Source: Salinispirillum sp. LH 10-3-1
GTDB taxonomy: Bacteria > Pseudomonadota > Gammaproteobacteria > Pseudomonadales > Natronospirillaceae
Direction: 5' to 3'
Assembly: GCF_030643825.1 (NCBI RefSeq)
Contig: NZ_CP101717.1
Span: 1,178,001-1,242,000 of the forward strand
Length of the DNA stretch: 64,000 bases
A program made the position numbers and the translations under genes. Positions 1-8,441 of this stretch are shown in pieces (position 1 is the stretch's first letter; the number at the start of each line of letters is the position of its first letter). Below the pieces are notes generated by a model. That model did not search any database, had not been told where the DNA came from, and saw only the letters and a program-made list of their open reading frames with translations.

Positions 1-12
1 GAGGTAAGCATT

Positions 13-285
13 ATGAGCTGGATGGTTTGGACGGTACCTACCGCAGGATTCTTCACCGGCATCGCACTGCTGCTGACCGGTATGTCGATCTGGCAATACT
101 TTTCGCCGTCGATCGAGCGCAAGGGTTTGTTGCCCATCAGCACCACGCGCGGTGATCGATTGTTTATTGGTCTATTGACCAGCGCCTACATCCATTTGGC
201 GGTGGTCGGTTTTACCGAGTTTCACGTTTTGGTGGCTACTGGGGTGTCGGCGATCTGGATGATCGCGGTGATGCGCTGGGGCTGA
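13..285 (+). CDS. glpU: DUF2160 small membrane protein of glycerol ABC transporter
   Basis: A 90-residue protein with about three hydrophobic segments (near residues 8-28, 50-66 and 70-87) and no catalytic motif. It resembles the DUF2160 family of predicted small integral membrane proteins, which in proteobacteria lie beside the glycerol ABC transporter genes glpSTPQV. The GAGG ribosome site at positions 1-4 and the ATG at 13 fit. The next gene, 62 bases downstream on the same strand, encodes a periplasmic binding protein of that transporter type. The ATPases and permeases would lie left of the window. The molecular role is not established; an accessory transporter subunit is the inference. 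Confidence 0.8.
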   Translation: MSWMVWTVPTAGFFTGIALLLTGMSIWQYFSPSIERKGLLPISTTRGDRLFIGLLTSAYIHLAVVGFTEFHVLVATGVSAIWMIAVMRWG

Positions 286-347
286 CAAAGTAGTAAAGGA
301 CTGCAATCGAACGCAAGGAAGCAAACAAAGTAAGCAACGAGGTTAAC

Positions 348-2099
348 ATGAAAAAAAATAAGACAATGTGCCTTTCTGTGCTCGCTACTGGTTTGATGAT
401 GGCGACCGCTCAGGTCAGCGCTCAAACAAACCAGTACCGTGCCGCCGCTGAGCGTTGGGTGGACTCTCAGTTTACTCGCTCGACGCTGTCGCGTGAGGAA
501 CAGATTGCGGAAATGGAGTGGTTTATTAAAGCCGCTGAACCGTTCCGTGGTATGGAAATCCGCACTGTGGCTGAAGGTCTGACTACCCACGAGTATGAGG
601 CGAACGTCCTTGCTCGCGCCTTTACTGAAATCACTGGTATCCGTATTACGCACAACATCATCGGTGAGGGTGATCTTGTAGATACCATGCAGACGCAAAT
701 GCAATCCGATCGCAATATCTATGATGGCTACATCAATGATTCCGACGCTATCGGTACGCACCTGCGATACGGTAAAACCATCGCCATTTCGGATGCCATG
801 CAAAACGAATGGCGCGACTTTACCAATCCCTATCTGGACTTAGATGATTTCATTGGTATTCAGTATACCACAGGACCGGACGGCAAGATTTACCAGTTGC
901 CTGCACAGCAGTTTGCTAACCTGTATTGGTTCCGTGCTGACTGGTTTGAGCGCGAGGACTTAAAGAATGAGTTCCGTGCCAAATACGGCTATGACCTCGG
1001 TGTACCCTTGAACTGGTCAGCGTATGAAGATATCGCTGAGTTTTTCACCGGTCGCAATATCGACGGTCAGACCGTGTACGGTCACATGGATTACGGTCGT
1101 CGTGACCCATCACTGGGCTGGCGCTTCCATGACTCATGGTTGTCGATGGCTGGCATGGGGGATTCGGGCGTACCCTTTGGTAATCCGGTGGATGACTGGG
1201 GTATTCGAGTCAACGAAAACGGTAACCCTGTGGGTGCCAGCGTAACGCGTGGCGGAGCGACCAACTCGCCCGCTTCGGAGTTCGCTGTACGTAAGATGGT
1301 TGAGTGGTTGCGTGATTTTGCGCCACCAGAAGCCCAAGGCATGACCTTCGGTGAGGCTGGCCCAGTACCCGCGCAAGGCAATGTTGCGCAGCAAATTTTC
1401 TGGTATACCGCCTTCACCGCTGACATGACAGACCCTGCGTTGCCAGTGACCGATGATCAAGGTAACCCGAAATGGCGCATGGCACCATCACCGGTAGGCC
1501 CGTACTGGGACGATGGTATGAAGGTGGGCTACCAAGACGTGGGCTCGTGGACCTTCTTCAACTCCACTCCACAAGATCGCCGCACCGCCGCGTGGTTGTT
1601 CGCCCAGTTCACGGTAGCTAAAACCGTATCGCTGGAGAAAACCATCGCTGGTTTGACGCCGATTCGTCGTTCAGATATCGACTCGCCAGAAATGACCGAG
1701 CTAGCACCAAAGTTAGGTGGTTTGGTGGAGTTCTATCGCAGCGAAAACGAAAGTATGTGGACGCCAACAGGCACCAACGTACCGGATTATCCGCGCTTGG
1801 CACCTCTCTGGTGGCAGAACCTGGCGCCAGCGGTTAGTGGCGAAGTCAGCCCACAGGTAGCCTTGGATAACCTGGCGAATGCCATGGACAACACCATGAT
1901 GCGTTTGGCGCGGGCGAATGTGTTCTCGCAGTATGAGCCGCGTTTGAACGAGCCTCGTGATCCGGAATACTGGTTCGCCCAGCCCGGCTCACCAAAGCCT
2001 CGTCTAGCCAACGAAAAAGTACCTGGCCGCACCATGCCATATGACGAAATGATGCGTGCTTGGGTTGCCGGAGAGTGGACGCCGTCAGGCGACCGCTGA
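348..2099 (+). CDS. glpV: Periplasmic substrate-binding protein of glycerol-type ABC transporter
   Basis: A 583-residue extracytoplasmic solute-binding protein. A Sec signal peptide covers residues 1-25 (Lys-rich start, hydrophobic core, VSA before the likely cleavage site). The body has the layout of large carbohydrate/polyol binding proteins of the family-1 type, longer than typical sugar-binding proteins and close to the GlpV size. The upstream DUF2160 gene supports glycerol (or a related polyol) as ligand; that ligand is inferred from context. An ACGAGG ribosome site precedes the ATG. A strong intrinsic terminator follows at 2172, so this is the last gene of the transporter operon. Confidence 0.8.
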   Translation: MKKNKTMCLSVLATGLMMATAQVSAQTNQYRAAAERWVDSQFTRSTLSREEQIAEMEWFIKAAEPFRGMEIRTVAEGLTTHEYEANVLARAFTEITGIRITHNIIGEGDLVDTMQTQMQSDRNIYDGYINDSDAIGTHLRYGKTIAISDAMQNEWRDFTNPYLDLDDFIGIQYTTGPDGKIYQLPAQQFANLYWFRADWFEREDLKNEFRAKYGYDLGVPLNWSAYEDIAEFFTGRNIDGQTVYGHMDYGRRDPSLGWRFHDSWLSMAGMGDSGVPFGNPVDDWGIRVNENGNPVGASVTRGGATNSPASEFAVRKMVEWLRDFAPPEAQGMTFGEAGPVPAQGNVAQQIFWYTAFTADMTDPALPVTDDQGNPKWRMAPSPVGPYWDDGMKVGYQDVGSWTFFNSTPQDRRTAAWLFAQFTVAKTVSLEKTIAGLTPIRRSDIDSPEMTELAPKLGGLVEFYRSENESMWTPTGTNVPDYPRLAPLWWQNLAPAVSGEVSPQVALDNLANAMDNTMMRLARANVFSQYEPRLNEPRDPEYWFAQPGSPKPRLANEKVPGRTMPYDEMMRAWVAGEWTPSGDR

Positions 2100-2171
2100 C
2101 CGCTAAACAGTGGTTGATCGTTCGCTTTCAGCCACTGTTGTGTTCTTACTTGTTTTTTCATTGTGTCCCTT

Positions 2172-2193
2172 GCCGCCTTAGGGCGGCTTTTTT
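2172..2193 (+). terminator. Intrinsic terminator after glpV
   Basis: A GCCGCC/GGCGGC stem with a four-base TTAG loop is followed directly by six T residues. It closes the transporter operon and separates it from the chemotaxis gene at 2269. Confidence 0.88.
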
Positions 2194-2268
2194 ATGCCCA
2201 AGTAAGGGCGGGTTCGATCCAGCAACCAGGTCAGATAAAAATAATTCGGCTGACCCACGAGGTGTGCC

Positions 2269-3828
2269 ATGACGAGTGCCATAGAAAGCTCCAGAGCGAT
2301 CAGCTCGACAATAACCCAACGCATCAGTGTGCGTTTTAATCTGGTCACCAGCGCTATTGTTTTGCTGCTGCTGACACTTTTTTCTGCCTTCAATTACCGG
2401 CAAACAGCGACTGCTCTAACCGAACAATTTGATGCCCAAATCGATTTTGTAGCGTTCCGGTTGCAGCAAAGCATACCGCCCGCTATTTGGAATTTTACCC
2501 CCAGCCAAGCACTGCTGATTGTTGATGCCGAAGTAACGGCTAACGTCATTGAAGCAATTTTTGTTTATGACGATGAAGGTGCTTTGATCGTCGGGATGAA
2601 CCAAGATGCTGTTGGCGATACCCAGGATGTTTCACCAGATAACTATCAACATCGACAACCGGATCGCCAACTTGACCTAGCATGGGGCGATGCCTACGTC
2701 GGGCGTGCCGACATCTACACCGATGCATCCCAAATACACCAAGCCTTGCAGAACTCCGTGCTGAACTCTGCGGTGCAAAATACCCTGCTGATTGTGATTT
2801 TAATCGGCGCAGTCATTTTGCTGCTTAATCGCTTGGTAACACGCCCTATCAAGGTGTTGGCGGAAGCACTGGACGATATCGCCCAAGGCGATGGTGATCT
2901 GACGCGCCGCATCCCCATTCGGCGTCATGATGAGATAGGGCGTCTAGGCGTCAGCTTCAATACCTTTATTGAGAAGATTCGTGACTTGGTGCAAGAAGTG
3001 ATTGTCGCCGTGAATGAGATGGACAGTGCCATTACCGATACGCAAACCGTGGCCGCGCGCACCAATCAAGGCGTGAAGGCGCAGCGCTTGGAGACCGATC
3101 AGGTGGCCGTGGCCATGCAAGAAATGACCGGCACGGCAGAGAGCGTATCGCACAGCGCCAGTGCCGCAGCCGAGGCCGCGCATAATGCAGATATAGAAGG
3201 CCAGCGCGCGCGAGAAATAGTGCAACAAGCCATCGACGGCATCAATATCTTGGCCAGCGATATCGACCAAGGCGCGGCAGTGGTTAATTCGTTGGAACAA
3301 GAAGTCGCCAGCATCACCACCGTATTGGATGTCATTCGGGGTATCGCTGAGCAAACCAACCTGCTGGCGTTGAACGCCGCCATTGAAGCTGCTAGGGCGG
3401 GTGAGCAAGGCCGTGGCTTTGCGGTCGTGGCCGATGAAGTGCGCACGCTCGCCAGTCGCACGCAAGCCAGCACGGAAGAGATCCATAAAATGATCGAACG
3501 TTTAGAAAACGGCGCTCAAAAGGCTGTTACCACCATGAACAACAGTTGTACTCAGGGTGCAGCGGCGGTGAAAAAAGCCAGTGGGGCGGACGCTGCGCTG
3601 AATGCCGTCTCTGCAGCCATCGCCAGCATTAACGCCATGAACACCCAGATCGCCACTGCTGCAACCGAGCAGACGACCGTGGCGAACGACATCAGCCAAA
3701 GCCTGACGCGTATCGTGGATATTGCGGTAACAGCGGAACAGGATACGCAAGAAGTGGATGGGCTAACCCGTGAGCTGTTGCAACGTGCACAGTGCTTACA
3801 CGGTTTGGTGGGGAATTTTCAGGTCTAG
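2269..3828 (+). CDS. Methyl-accepting chemotaxis protein
   Basis: A 519-residue transmembrane chemoreceptor. The first membrane helix is at about residues 24-41, a periplasmic sensor region of about 125 residues follows, and a second helix lies near 171-189. A HAMP linker comes next ([20 protein letters not shown] region). The cytoplasmic signalling coiled coil has the highly conserved hairpin tip ([19 protein letters not shown], near residues 358-378), which contacts CheA and CheW. The small sensor domain is not one I can assign to a ligand. A GAGGTG ribosome site precedes the ATG. Its position beside a glycerol transporter makes a shared ligand possible, but nothing in the sequence shows it. 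Confidence 0.93.
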   Translation: MTSAIESSRAISSTITQRISVRFNLVTSAIVLLLLTLFSAFNYRQTATALTEQFDAQIDFVAFRLQQSIPPAIWNFTPSQALLIVDAEVTANVIEAIFVYDDEGALIVGMNQDAVGDTQDVSPDNYQHRQPDRQLDLAWGDAYVGRADIYTDASQIHQALQNSVLNSAVQNTLLIVILIGAVILLLNRLVTRPIKVLAEALDDIAQGDGDLTRRIPIRRHDEIGRLGVSFNTFIEKIRDLVQEVIVAVNEMDSAITDTQTVAARTNQGVKAQRLETDQVAVAMQEMTGTAESVSHSASAAAEAAHNADIEGQRAREIVQQAIDGINILASDIDQGAAVVNSLEQEVASITTVLDVIRGIAEQTNLLALNAAIEAARAGEQGRGFAVVADEVRTLASRTQASTEEIHKMIERLENGAQKAVTTMNNSCTQGAAAVKKASGADAALNAVSAAIASINAMNTQIATAATEQTTVANDISQSLTRIVDIAVTAEQDTQEVDGLTRELLQRAQCLHGLVGNFQV

Positions 3829-3839
3829 AAAGAAGTAGG

Positions 3840-3858
3840 GCGGGTGCTTTGCACCCGC
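3840..3858. terminator. Hairpin between converging MCP and pepA genes
   Basis: A perfect 8-bp inverted repeat (GCGGGTGC/GCACCCGC, loop TTT) lies between the stop codons of two convergent genes. There is no T tract on the + side, so it may act as a bidirectional transcript end or only stabilise 3' ends. Confidence 0.45.
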
Positions 3859-3898
3859 GTGACAAGTATGCATTATACAGTAATGCCTTTGCCTCTCG

Positions 3899-5362
3899 TT
3901 AACTCGCGGACGGAACCTTATTCAACAAATACTGGGTTAACAAGCCGACTGGGCGACCTGTCGCGCCTTCTTTAGCGGTTGTCCACGCTGCACCCGCGAT
4001 GTCCAAATGCGACCACGTATAGTGCTTAGTGAACTCGGCCAAATAGGTTGCCGCCGTAATAGAACCGCCCGCACGACCTTGCCCAATGTTGCGCAAGTCC
4101 GCGTAGGGTGAATCCAGCTCGTCGCGGTAGTCGTCCCACAATGGCATTGGCCAAGCACGATCCCAGATGCTCTTGCCTGCTTCCAGAATTTCCGCCTGCA
4201 TGTTGTCGTCGTTGCTGTAAACCGCCATCGGGTGGTGACCCAAACCAACAACAACCGCGCCCGTTAAGGTAGCAATGTCAATGACCGACGCAGGGTTAAA
4301 GCGCTCTGCGTACGTCAGTGCATCACACAGCACCAAACGGCCTTCGGCATCGGTGTTGAGGATCTCAATGGTTTTGCCCGACATCGACGTCACCACATCG
4401 CCCGGGCGTGTCGCGCGTGCCGAAGGCATGTTTTCTGCCGCCGCTACAATGGCGACCACGTTGATCTTAGGCTGCAGTTCCGCCAGCGTCGACATGGTGC
4501 CAAACACGGAAGCCGCACCGCACATGTCGTACTTCATTTCGTCCATACCCGCAGACGGCTTGATGCTGATACCGCCGGTATCGAACGTCAAACCCTTACC
4601 CACCAACACGTGCGGCTGGTCGTCGCTGCCCGCGCCGTGGTAATGCATAACAATCAGCTTGCCGGGCTCGTCGCTGCCCTTGGATACGGCCATAAAAGCA
4701 CCCATACCCATGGCTTCCATTTCCGCTTCTTCAATGATGTCGGTCTGGATGTTGTCGTAGCGGTCCGCCAACTGTTGCGCTTGCTCAGCCAAATACGTTG
4801 GCGTACAGACGTTCGGTGGCAGGTTACCCAGTTCACGCGCCACGTTAACACCGTGGGCGAGGGCTTTACCCAGTTCGATGGCGTCTTGTGCATCGGTATC
4901 GGTGATCAACCGGAACTGCGTCGTTGCAAATTCAGCGTTCTTTTCAGATTTGGTGGTGTCGTAACGGTAAGCGCCCGTCAGCGTCCACTCCACCAACTTC
5001 TGTACCGTCCATTCCGCCGAGCGACCAGACACATGTAAGCCGTTCAACAACACGGACAGTGCACTGGCTTTTGATTTGGTCATGGCTTGCGCAATGGCCG
5101 CACTGACTTTTTTCAACTGGTTCTCGCTGACTGACAGCGAATCGCCCGTACCAATCAACAACACTTGCGCGCCGTCGGCTTGCAGCAAGGGCGTAACATC
5201 ACCGAGTTTGGTGCTGATCAACTGCGCCGTACGCCACTGAGCGATGGGACCACTGAGGGCGTCGGGAAGTTCGCTGACCGCGTTGTCTTCTTTGCCGATG
5301 AAGCCAATGATTAGATTGTCGCTGGCGGCAAAATCGGCCGCGGCGCTGAGCTTGAATTGCAT
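3899..5362 (-). CDS. pepA: Leucyl aminopeptidase (cytosol aminopeptidase, M17)
   Basis: A 487-residue M17 metallo-aminopeptidase, close to the usual length of about 500. It removes N-terminal leucine and other residues from peptides in the cytoplasm; in some gammaproteobacteria PepA also binds DNA as an architectural factor. The C-terminal catalytic domain has the NTDAEGRLVL signature and the upstream GKGLTFDTGG metal/substrate motif with its catalytic lysine. The gene stands alone on the minus strand, converging with the chemoreceptor gene. The usual holC neighbour is not present. Confidence 0.97.
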   Translation of the reverse strand: MQFKLSAAADFAASDNLIIGFIGKEDNAVSELPDALSGPIAQWRTAQLISTKLGDVTPLLQADGAQVLLIGTGDSLSVSENQLKKVSAAIAQAMTKSKASALSVLLNGLHVSGRSAEWTVQKLVEWTLTGAYRYDTTKSEKNAEFATTQFRLITDTDAQDAIELGKALAHGVNVARELGNLPPNVCTPTYLAEQAQQLADRYDNIQTDIIEEAEMEAMGMGAFMAVSKGSDEPGKLIVMHYHGAGSDDQPHVLVGKGLTFDTGGISIKPSAGMDEMKYDMCGAASVFGTMSTLAELQPKINVVAIVAAAENMPSARATRPGDVVTSMSGKTIEILNTDAEGRLVLCDALTYAERFNPASVIDIATLTGAVVVGLGHHPMAVYSNDDNMQAEILEAGKSIWDRAWPMPLWDDYRDELDSPYADLRNIGQGRAGGSITAATYLAEFTKHYTWSHLDIAGAAWTTAKEGATGRPVGLLTQYLLNKVPSAS

Positions 5363-5553
5363 GTCGTGCTCCTGTGCAGAATGTCCTGTGATTACTGCTG
5401 ACTATCCTAGCGCCGTAGGCGCGGGAAAGACAGAGCATTAGCGAACCAAAATGGGGTGGCGGTGTATGGGTGCATGTACGGGCGGGGATAGAATGTTTTT
5501 GTGAAATCGAAGCTGGACCGATCTATGCCGCTTGGACTCAGCAACACTTGCAA

Positions 5554-5787
5554 CTACAAACTTAAGGACCAATACAAAAATAGCGCGGCGATAGCGGCAA
5601 TGCCAAACATAACTTTGCCAAGTTTTACATGTGCCTCGGCTTCACGCTGGGTACGCAACTTCAACTGATGAACCTCGGGTCCCGACAAGCTATGGCAATG
5701 CGTACATGCAGACTCTTTTTCAGGGTACCGCAGTTCGCATCGCTTACATTTCACGGTAGGATTGGGGCGAAAGTAGAAGGCTCGCAT
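5554..5787 (-). CDS. Small zinc-ribbon protein with C-terminal membrane helix
   Basis: A 77-residue protein of unknown function. The ATG at 5787 was chosen because AAGGA lies nine bases upstream; a longer in-frame version would begin at 5838 without such a site. Residues near 14-31 contain CKRC and CTHC pairs, a four-cysteine zinc-ribbon pattern. A basic, Gln-rich stretch follows, and a single hydrophobic helix lies at the C-terminus (VMFGIAAIAALFLYW). The likely topology is a cytoplasmic zinc ribbon anchored to the inner membrane. There is no obvious operon partner. Confidence 0.65.
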   Translation of the reverse strand: MRAFYFRPNPTVKCKRCELRYPEKESACTHCHSLSGPEVHQLKLRTQREAEAHVKLGKVMFGIAAIAALFLYWSLSL

Positions 5788-5944
5788 CGTAATAAATTCC
5801 TTGTTGAAGTTCCTGGCTAGGGCTGCCTTTGCGAGCAAAAATAGTGCGAATCATACCACCATTGCAACGCTAAAATTAACTCAAAACCACAGTAGCAAAA
5901 AAATGTGCTTTCGCACGAAAAATGAGTTTTTTGAGGGGGTTAAA

Positions 5945-6041
5945 TGAGGCTATGGACGCAGGGGGATGCCTCAAGGCGCGCCTTTCGGCCTGCCGTGAAG
6001 CGCTGGAGGCATGCCCCGAAAGTCCATGCCGGGGCCATCGA
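5945..6041. repeat. GC-rich nested inverted repeats in intergenic DNA
   Basis: The 287-base gap between the zinc-ribbon gene and the phosphatase gene contains a GC-rich block with nested dyads. Arms at 5961-5972 and 6006-6017 match in 11 of 12 positions. A 12-base palindrome AAGGCGCGCCTT lies between them, and a GCCCCG/CGGGGC pair follows. It could be a REP-type element or the transcript end of the minus-strand phosphatase gene. No coding potential is seen. Confidence 0.45.
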
Positions 6042-6074
6042 TCTTTAACTAACACTGCCGACGGGTTACCACCG

Positions 6075-6890
6075 CTAAGAAGAAAACGCCGGGCGTGGCT
6101 TCTTGGCAACTTTCGGCGGCAGCGTAACACGCTGTTGGTGTGCCGTGGCCCAGTGCACCAGTTGCAGCGTGCCGTCTTGGGTTTCCACCACCGACGAACA
6201 GCTTTCCAGCCAATCGCCATCGTTGATGTACAGCACGCCTTCTATTTCTTCCAGCTTGGCTTGGTGAATGTGGCCGCACACAATGCCGTCTAACCCACGG
6301 TCGCGGGCTTCGGCAATGGCGCGTTGCTCAAACTGCTGCACAAAGTGCTGTGCTTTTTTGCTGCGCACTTTTAGGAAGCCCGAAAGTGACCAATACGGTT
6401 TGCCCAAACGTGCCCGCCATTGGTTGAGCCAACGGTTGAGGTGCACAATGGTTTCATAGGCGTGGTCGCCCAGCCAGAACAGGAAGCGCGAGTGGGCAAT
6501 TTCGTCGTCAAAGCAGTCGCCGTGCACCACCAACAAACGTCGACCGTCTACCATTTCATGCACGTATTCCAAGTGCACTTCCACATGGCCCAACTGGTGG
6601 CCAACCAACTTGCGAAAGAAGGGATCGTGGTTGCCGGGTACATACACCACGCGCACGCCATTGTCGGCCATGGTCAGAATATGGTTCACCACCGCCTGAT
6701 GGCTTTTGGGCCAGTGACCACGTTCGCTCATCTTCCAGAGATCAATGATGTCACCCACCAAAAACAGTGTTTCACAATGGTGCTGCTGCAGGAATTCCAG
6801 CAGGTGTTGGGCTTGGGCGTTACGGTTGCCGAGGTGAGTATCAGAAATCCAGATAGTGCGGTAGGTCGAGCGGGCTTGTGTCGCTGTCAT
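6075..6890 (-). CDS. Calcineurin-like phosphoesterase, UDP-2,3-diacylglucosamine diphosphatase-like
   Basis: A 271-residue metallophosphoesterase of the LpxH-related group (COG2908 type). The dinuclear metal motifs are present in order: SDTHLG, GDIIDLW, GNHDP, HGDCFD and GHIHQA. LpxH cleaves UDP-2,3-diacylglucosamine to lipid X in lipid A synthesis. This protein is longer than E. coli LpxH (240) and may be a paralogue, so the exact substrate is uncertain. The ATG at 6890 has GGTGG eight bases upstream; an in-frame GTG at 6902 would add four residues. The C-terminus is Lys/Pro-rich and probably disordered. It is monocistronic. Confidence 0.82.
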   Translation of the reverse strand: MTATQARSTYRTIWISDTHLGNRNAQAQHLLEFLQQHHCETLFLVGDIIDLWKMSERGHWPKSHQAVVNHILTMADNGVRVVYVPGNHDPFFRKLVGHQLGHVEVHLEYVHEMVDGRRLLVVHGDCFDDEIAHSRFLFWLGDHAYETIVHLNRWLNQWRARLGKPYWSLSGFLKVRSKKAQHFVQQFEQRAIAEARDRGLDGIVCGHIHQAKLEEIEGVLYINDGDWLESCSSVVETQDGTLQLVHWATAHQQRVTLPPKVAKKPRPAFSS

Positions 6891-6986
6891 GGCGTGGTCC
6901 ACCGATCAGGGATAATGACACAGTCTGATCAGGATTTATGACAACGCGAGAACAGTTAGGTGAAGTTTTGATGATGAGCAGAAGAA

Positions 6987-7015
6987 CAGAGCGCGGCATT
7001 TGGGGCCGCGCTCTG
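6987..7015 (-). terminator. Terminator-like hairpin after dapD
   Basis: A perfect 11-bp stem (CAGAGCGCGGC with its complement, 7-base loop) lies just past the dapD stop codon in the minus-strand direction. It is followed on that strand by a pyrimidine-rich TTCTTCTG run. Confidence 0.7.
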
Positions 7016-7030
7016 CTGATAAGATAGCGC

Positions 7031-8056
7031 TTAGTTGTTGCTGTGCAGTTCGTCGTTCAGGGCAATGGCGGTTTTGTTGGTTAAGCACTCGACTTGGCCA
7101 TTGGCTGAATTGCGGCGGAACAGCAGGTCGGACTTGCCGGCCAGTTCACGCGCCTTAACCACTTCAACAGGCTTGCGTTGGTCGTCCAACACCTGCACCT
7201 TGGTGCCTGCGGTGATGTACAGGCCTGACTCAATGGTGCAGCGGTCACCCAACGGAATGCCGGTACCTGAGTTGGCGCCCAGCAAGCAGTTTTCACCGAT
7301 GCTGATGATGATGTTGCCACCACCCGACAGTGTGCCCATGGTCGAGCAGCCACCACCCAAGTCAGAACCGTTGCCGACGGTAACGCCAGCAGAAATACGG
7401 CCTTCAACCATACTGGTACCCAGTGTGCCCGCGTTGAAGTTGATGAAGCCTTCATGCATGACGGTGGTGCCTTCGCCCACATAAGCACCCAAGCGCACGC
7501 GTGCGGTGTCAGCAATGCGAATGCCTTCGGGTACGACGTAGTCGGTCATTTTCGGGAACTTATCGACGCACTCAACGCTCAAGCGCTCGCCCACAAGGCG
7601 GGATTGCATCTGACGCAGGTGCAGGTCGGGCAGGTCAATAGGGCCCTGATTCGTCCACGCAATGTTGTGCAGCAGGCCGAACATGCCACTCAGATCAATG
7701 CTTTGTGGTTTAACAAGGCGGTGCGACAGCAAATGCAGTTTCAAGAAGGCTTCGGCGACCGATGAAGGCGCTTGGTCGGTTTCCAGTACCACCAGTACCG
7801 ATGGTGTTTCGTACACGGCACCGCGTGCGGCAAAGTGTGCCGAACGAGAGAAACCAGCGTCGGCGAACGGTTGCGCCAAGAAAGACAGGTTGGTGCTGCG
7901 CAGTTCCAGTACTGCGTTGCCGCCTTCGTAGCCGAGGTCTTTGGCTTTATCCAGCAAGTCTTGTTCCGGGTTCAGAATAGGCTGTGGAAAGTAGGCTTCA
8001 ATGATCTTGCCTGCGGAGTTGCGGGTAACGGTACCCAGGGCCAATGCGAATGTCAT
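7031..8056 (-). CDS. dapD: 2,3,4,5-tetrahydropyridine-2,6-dicarboxylate N-succinyltransferase
   Basis: A 341-residue enzyme of the longer pseudomonad-type DapD class. It succinylates tetrahydrodipicolinate in the succinylase branch of lysine/diaminopimelate synthesis. The C-terminal half has left-handed beta-helix hexapeptide repeats (about residues 205-290, e.g. IADTARVRLGAYVGEGTTV), the acyl-CoA-binding fold. The ATG at 8056 was chosen because MTFALALGTVT is the family start; an upstream in-frame extension to 8137 overlaps the previous gene. It is the last gene of a minus-strand cluster with dapC, which catalyses the next step. Confidence 0.95.
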   Translation of the reverse strand: MTFALALGTVTRNSAGKIIEAYFPQPILNPEQDLLDKAKDLGYEGGNAVLELRSTNLSFLAQPFADAGFSRSAHFAARGAVYETPSVLVVLETDQAPSSVAEAFLKLHLLSHRLVKPQSIDLSGMFGLLHNIAWTNQGPIDLPDLHLRQMQSRLVGERLSVECVDKFPKMTDYVVPEGIRIADTARVRLGAYVGEGTTVMHEGFINFNAGTLGTSMVEGRISAGVTVGNGSDLGGGCSTMGTLSGGGNIIISIGENCLLGANSGTGIPLGDRCTIESGLYITAGTKVQVLDDQRKPVEVVKARELAGKSDLLFRRNSANGQVECLTNKTAIALNDELHSNN

Positions 8057-8066
8057 AGTCTGTCTC

Positions 8067-8423
8067 CTATTGGGAAAAATGGTCAGCCCACTGTGCGGCG
8101 TCAAAGCCAACCAGCAGTTGCTGGCCAGTATCCACAACGGGTCGTTTGATGACGGAGGTGCTGGCCGCTGCTACCTGAGCAATGGCGGCCGGGTCGCCTG
8201 AATCGCAGGCGGCTTTGTCGGCGTCGGATAATTTGCGCCAAGTCGTCCCGCGCCGATTGATCAATACGCGGTGGTCGACTTTTTCTAACCAGCGCTGCAC
8301 GGTATCGGGGTCGATACCCTGCTTTTTGTAGTCGTGAAAGTCGTATGACACCTGTTGTGTGTCGAGCCAAGTAAAGGCCTTCTTCATGGTGTCACAGCTT
8401 TTGATGCCGTAAATAGTGGTCAT
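8067..8423 (-). CDS. ArsC/Spx-like thioredoxin-fold protein (YffB family)
   Basis: A 118-residue ArsC-family protein. The N-terminal beta-strand is followed by CDTMKKA, with a single cysteine near residue 10 in the arsenate-reductase-like active-site position, and RRGTTWR and IKRPV motifs occur further on. YffB-type proteins may be glutathione-dependent thiol reductases; the true substrate is unknown and arsenate reduction is unlikely. The gene lies between dapC and dapD, 10 bases before dapD, an arrangement common in gammaproteobacteria. That suggests co-transcription, not a lysine-pathway role. Confidence 0.88.
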   Translation of the reverse strand: MTTIYGIKSCDTMKKAFTWLDTQQVSYDFHDYKKQGIDPDTVQRWLEKVDHRVLINRRGTTWRKLSDADKAACDSGDPAAIAQVAAASTSVIKRPVVDTGQQLLVGFDAAQWADHFSQ

Positions 8424-8441
8424 GAAAGGTCGCTGTCCTTG

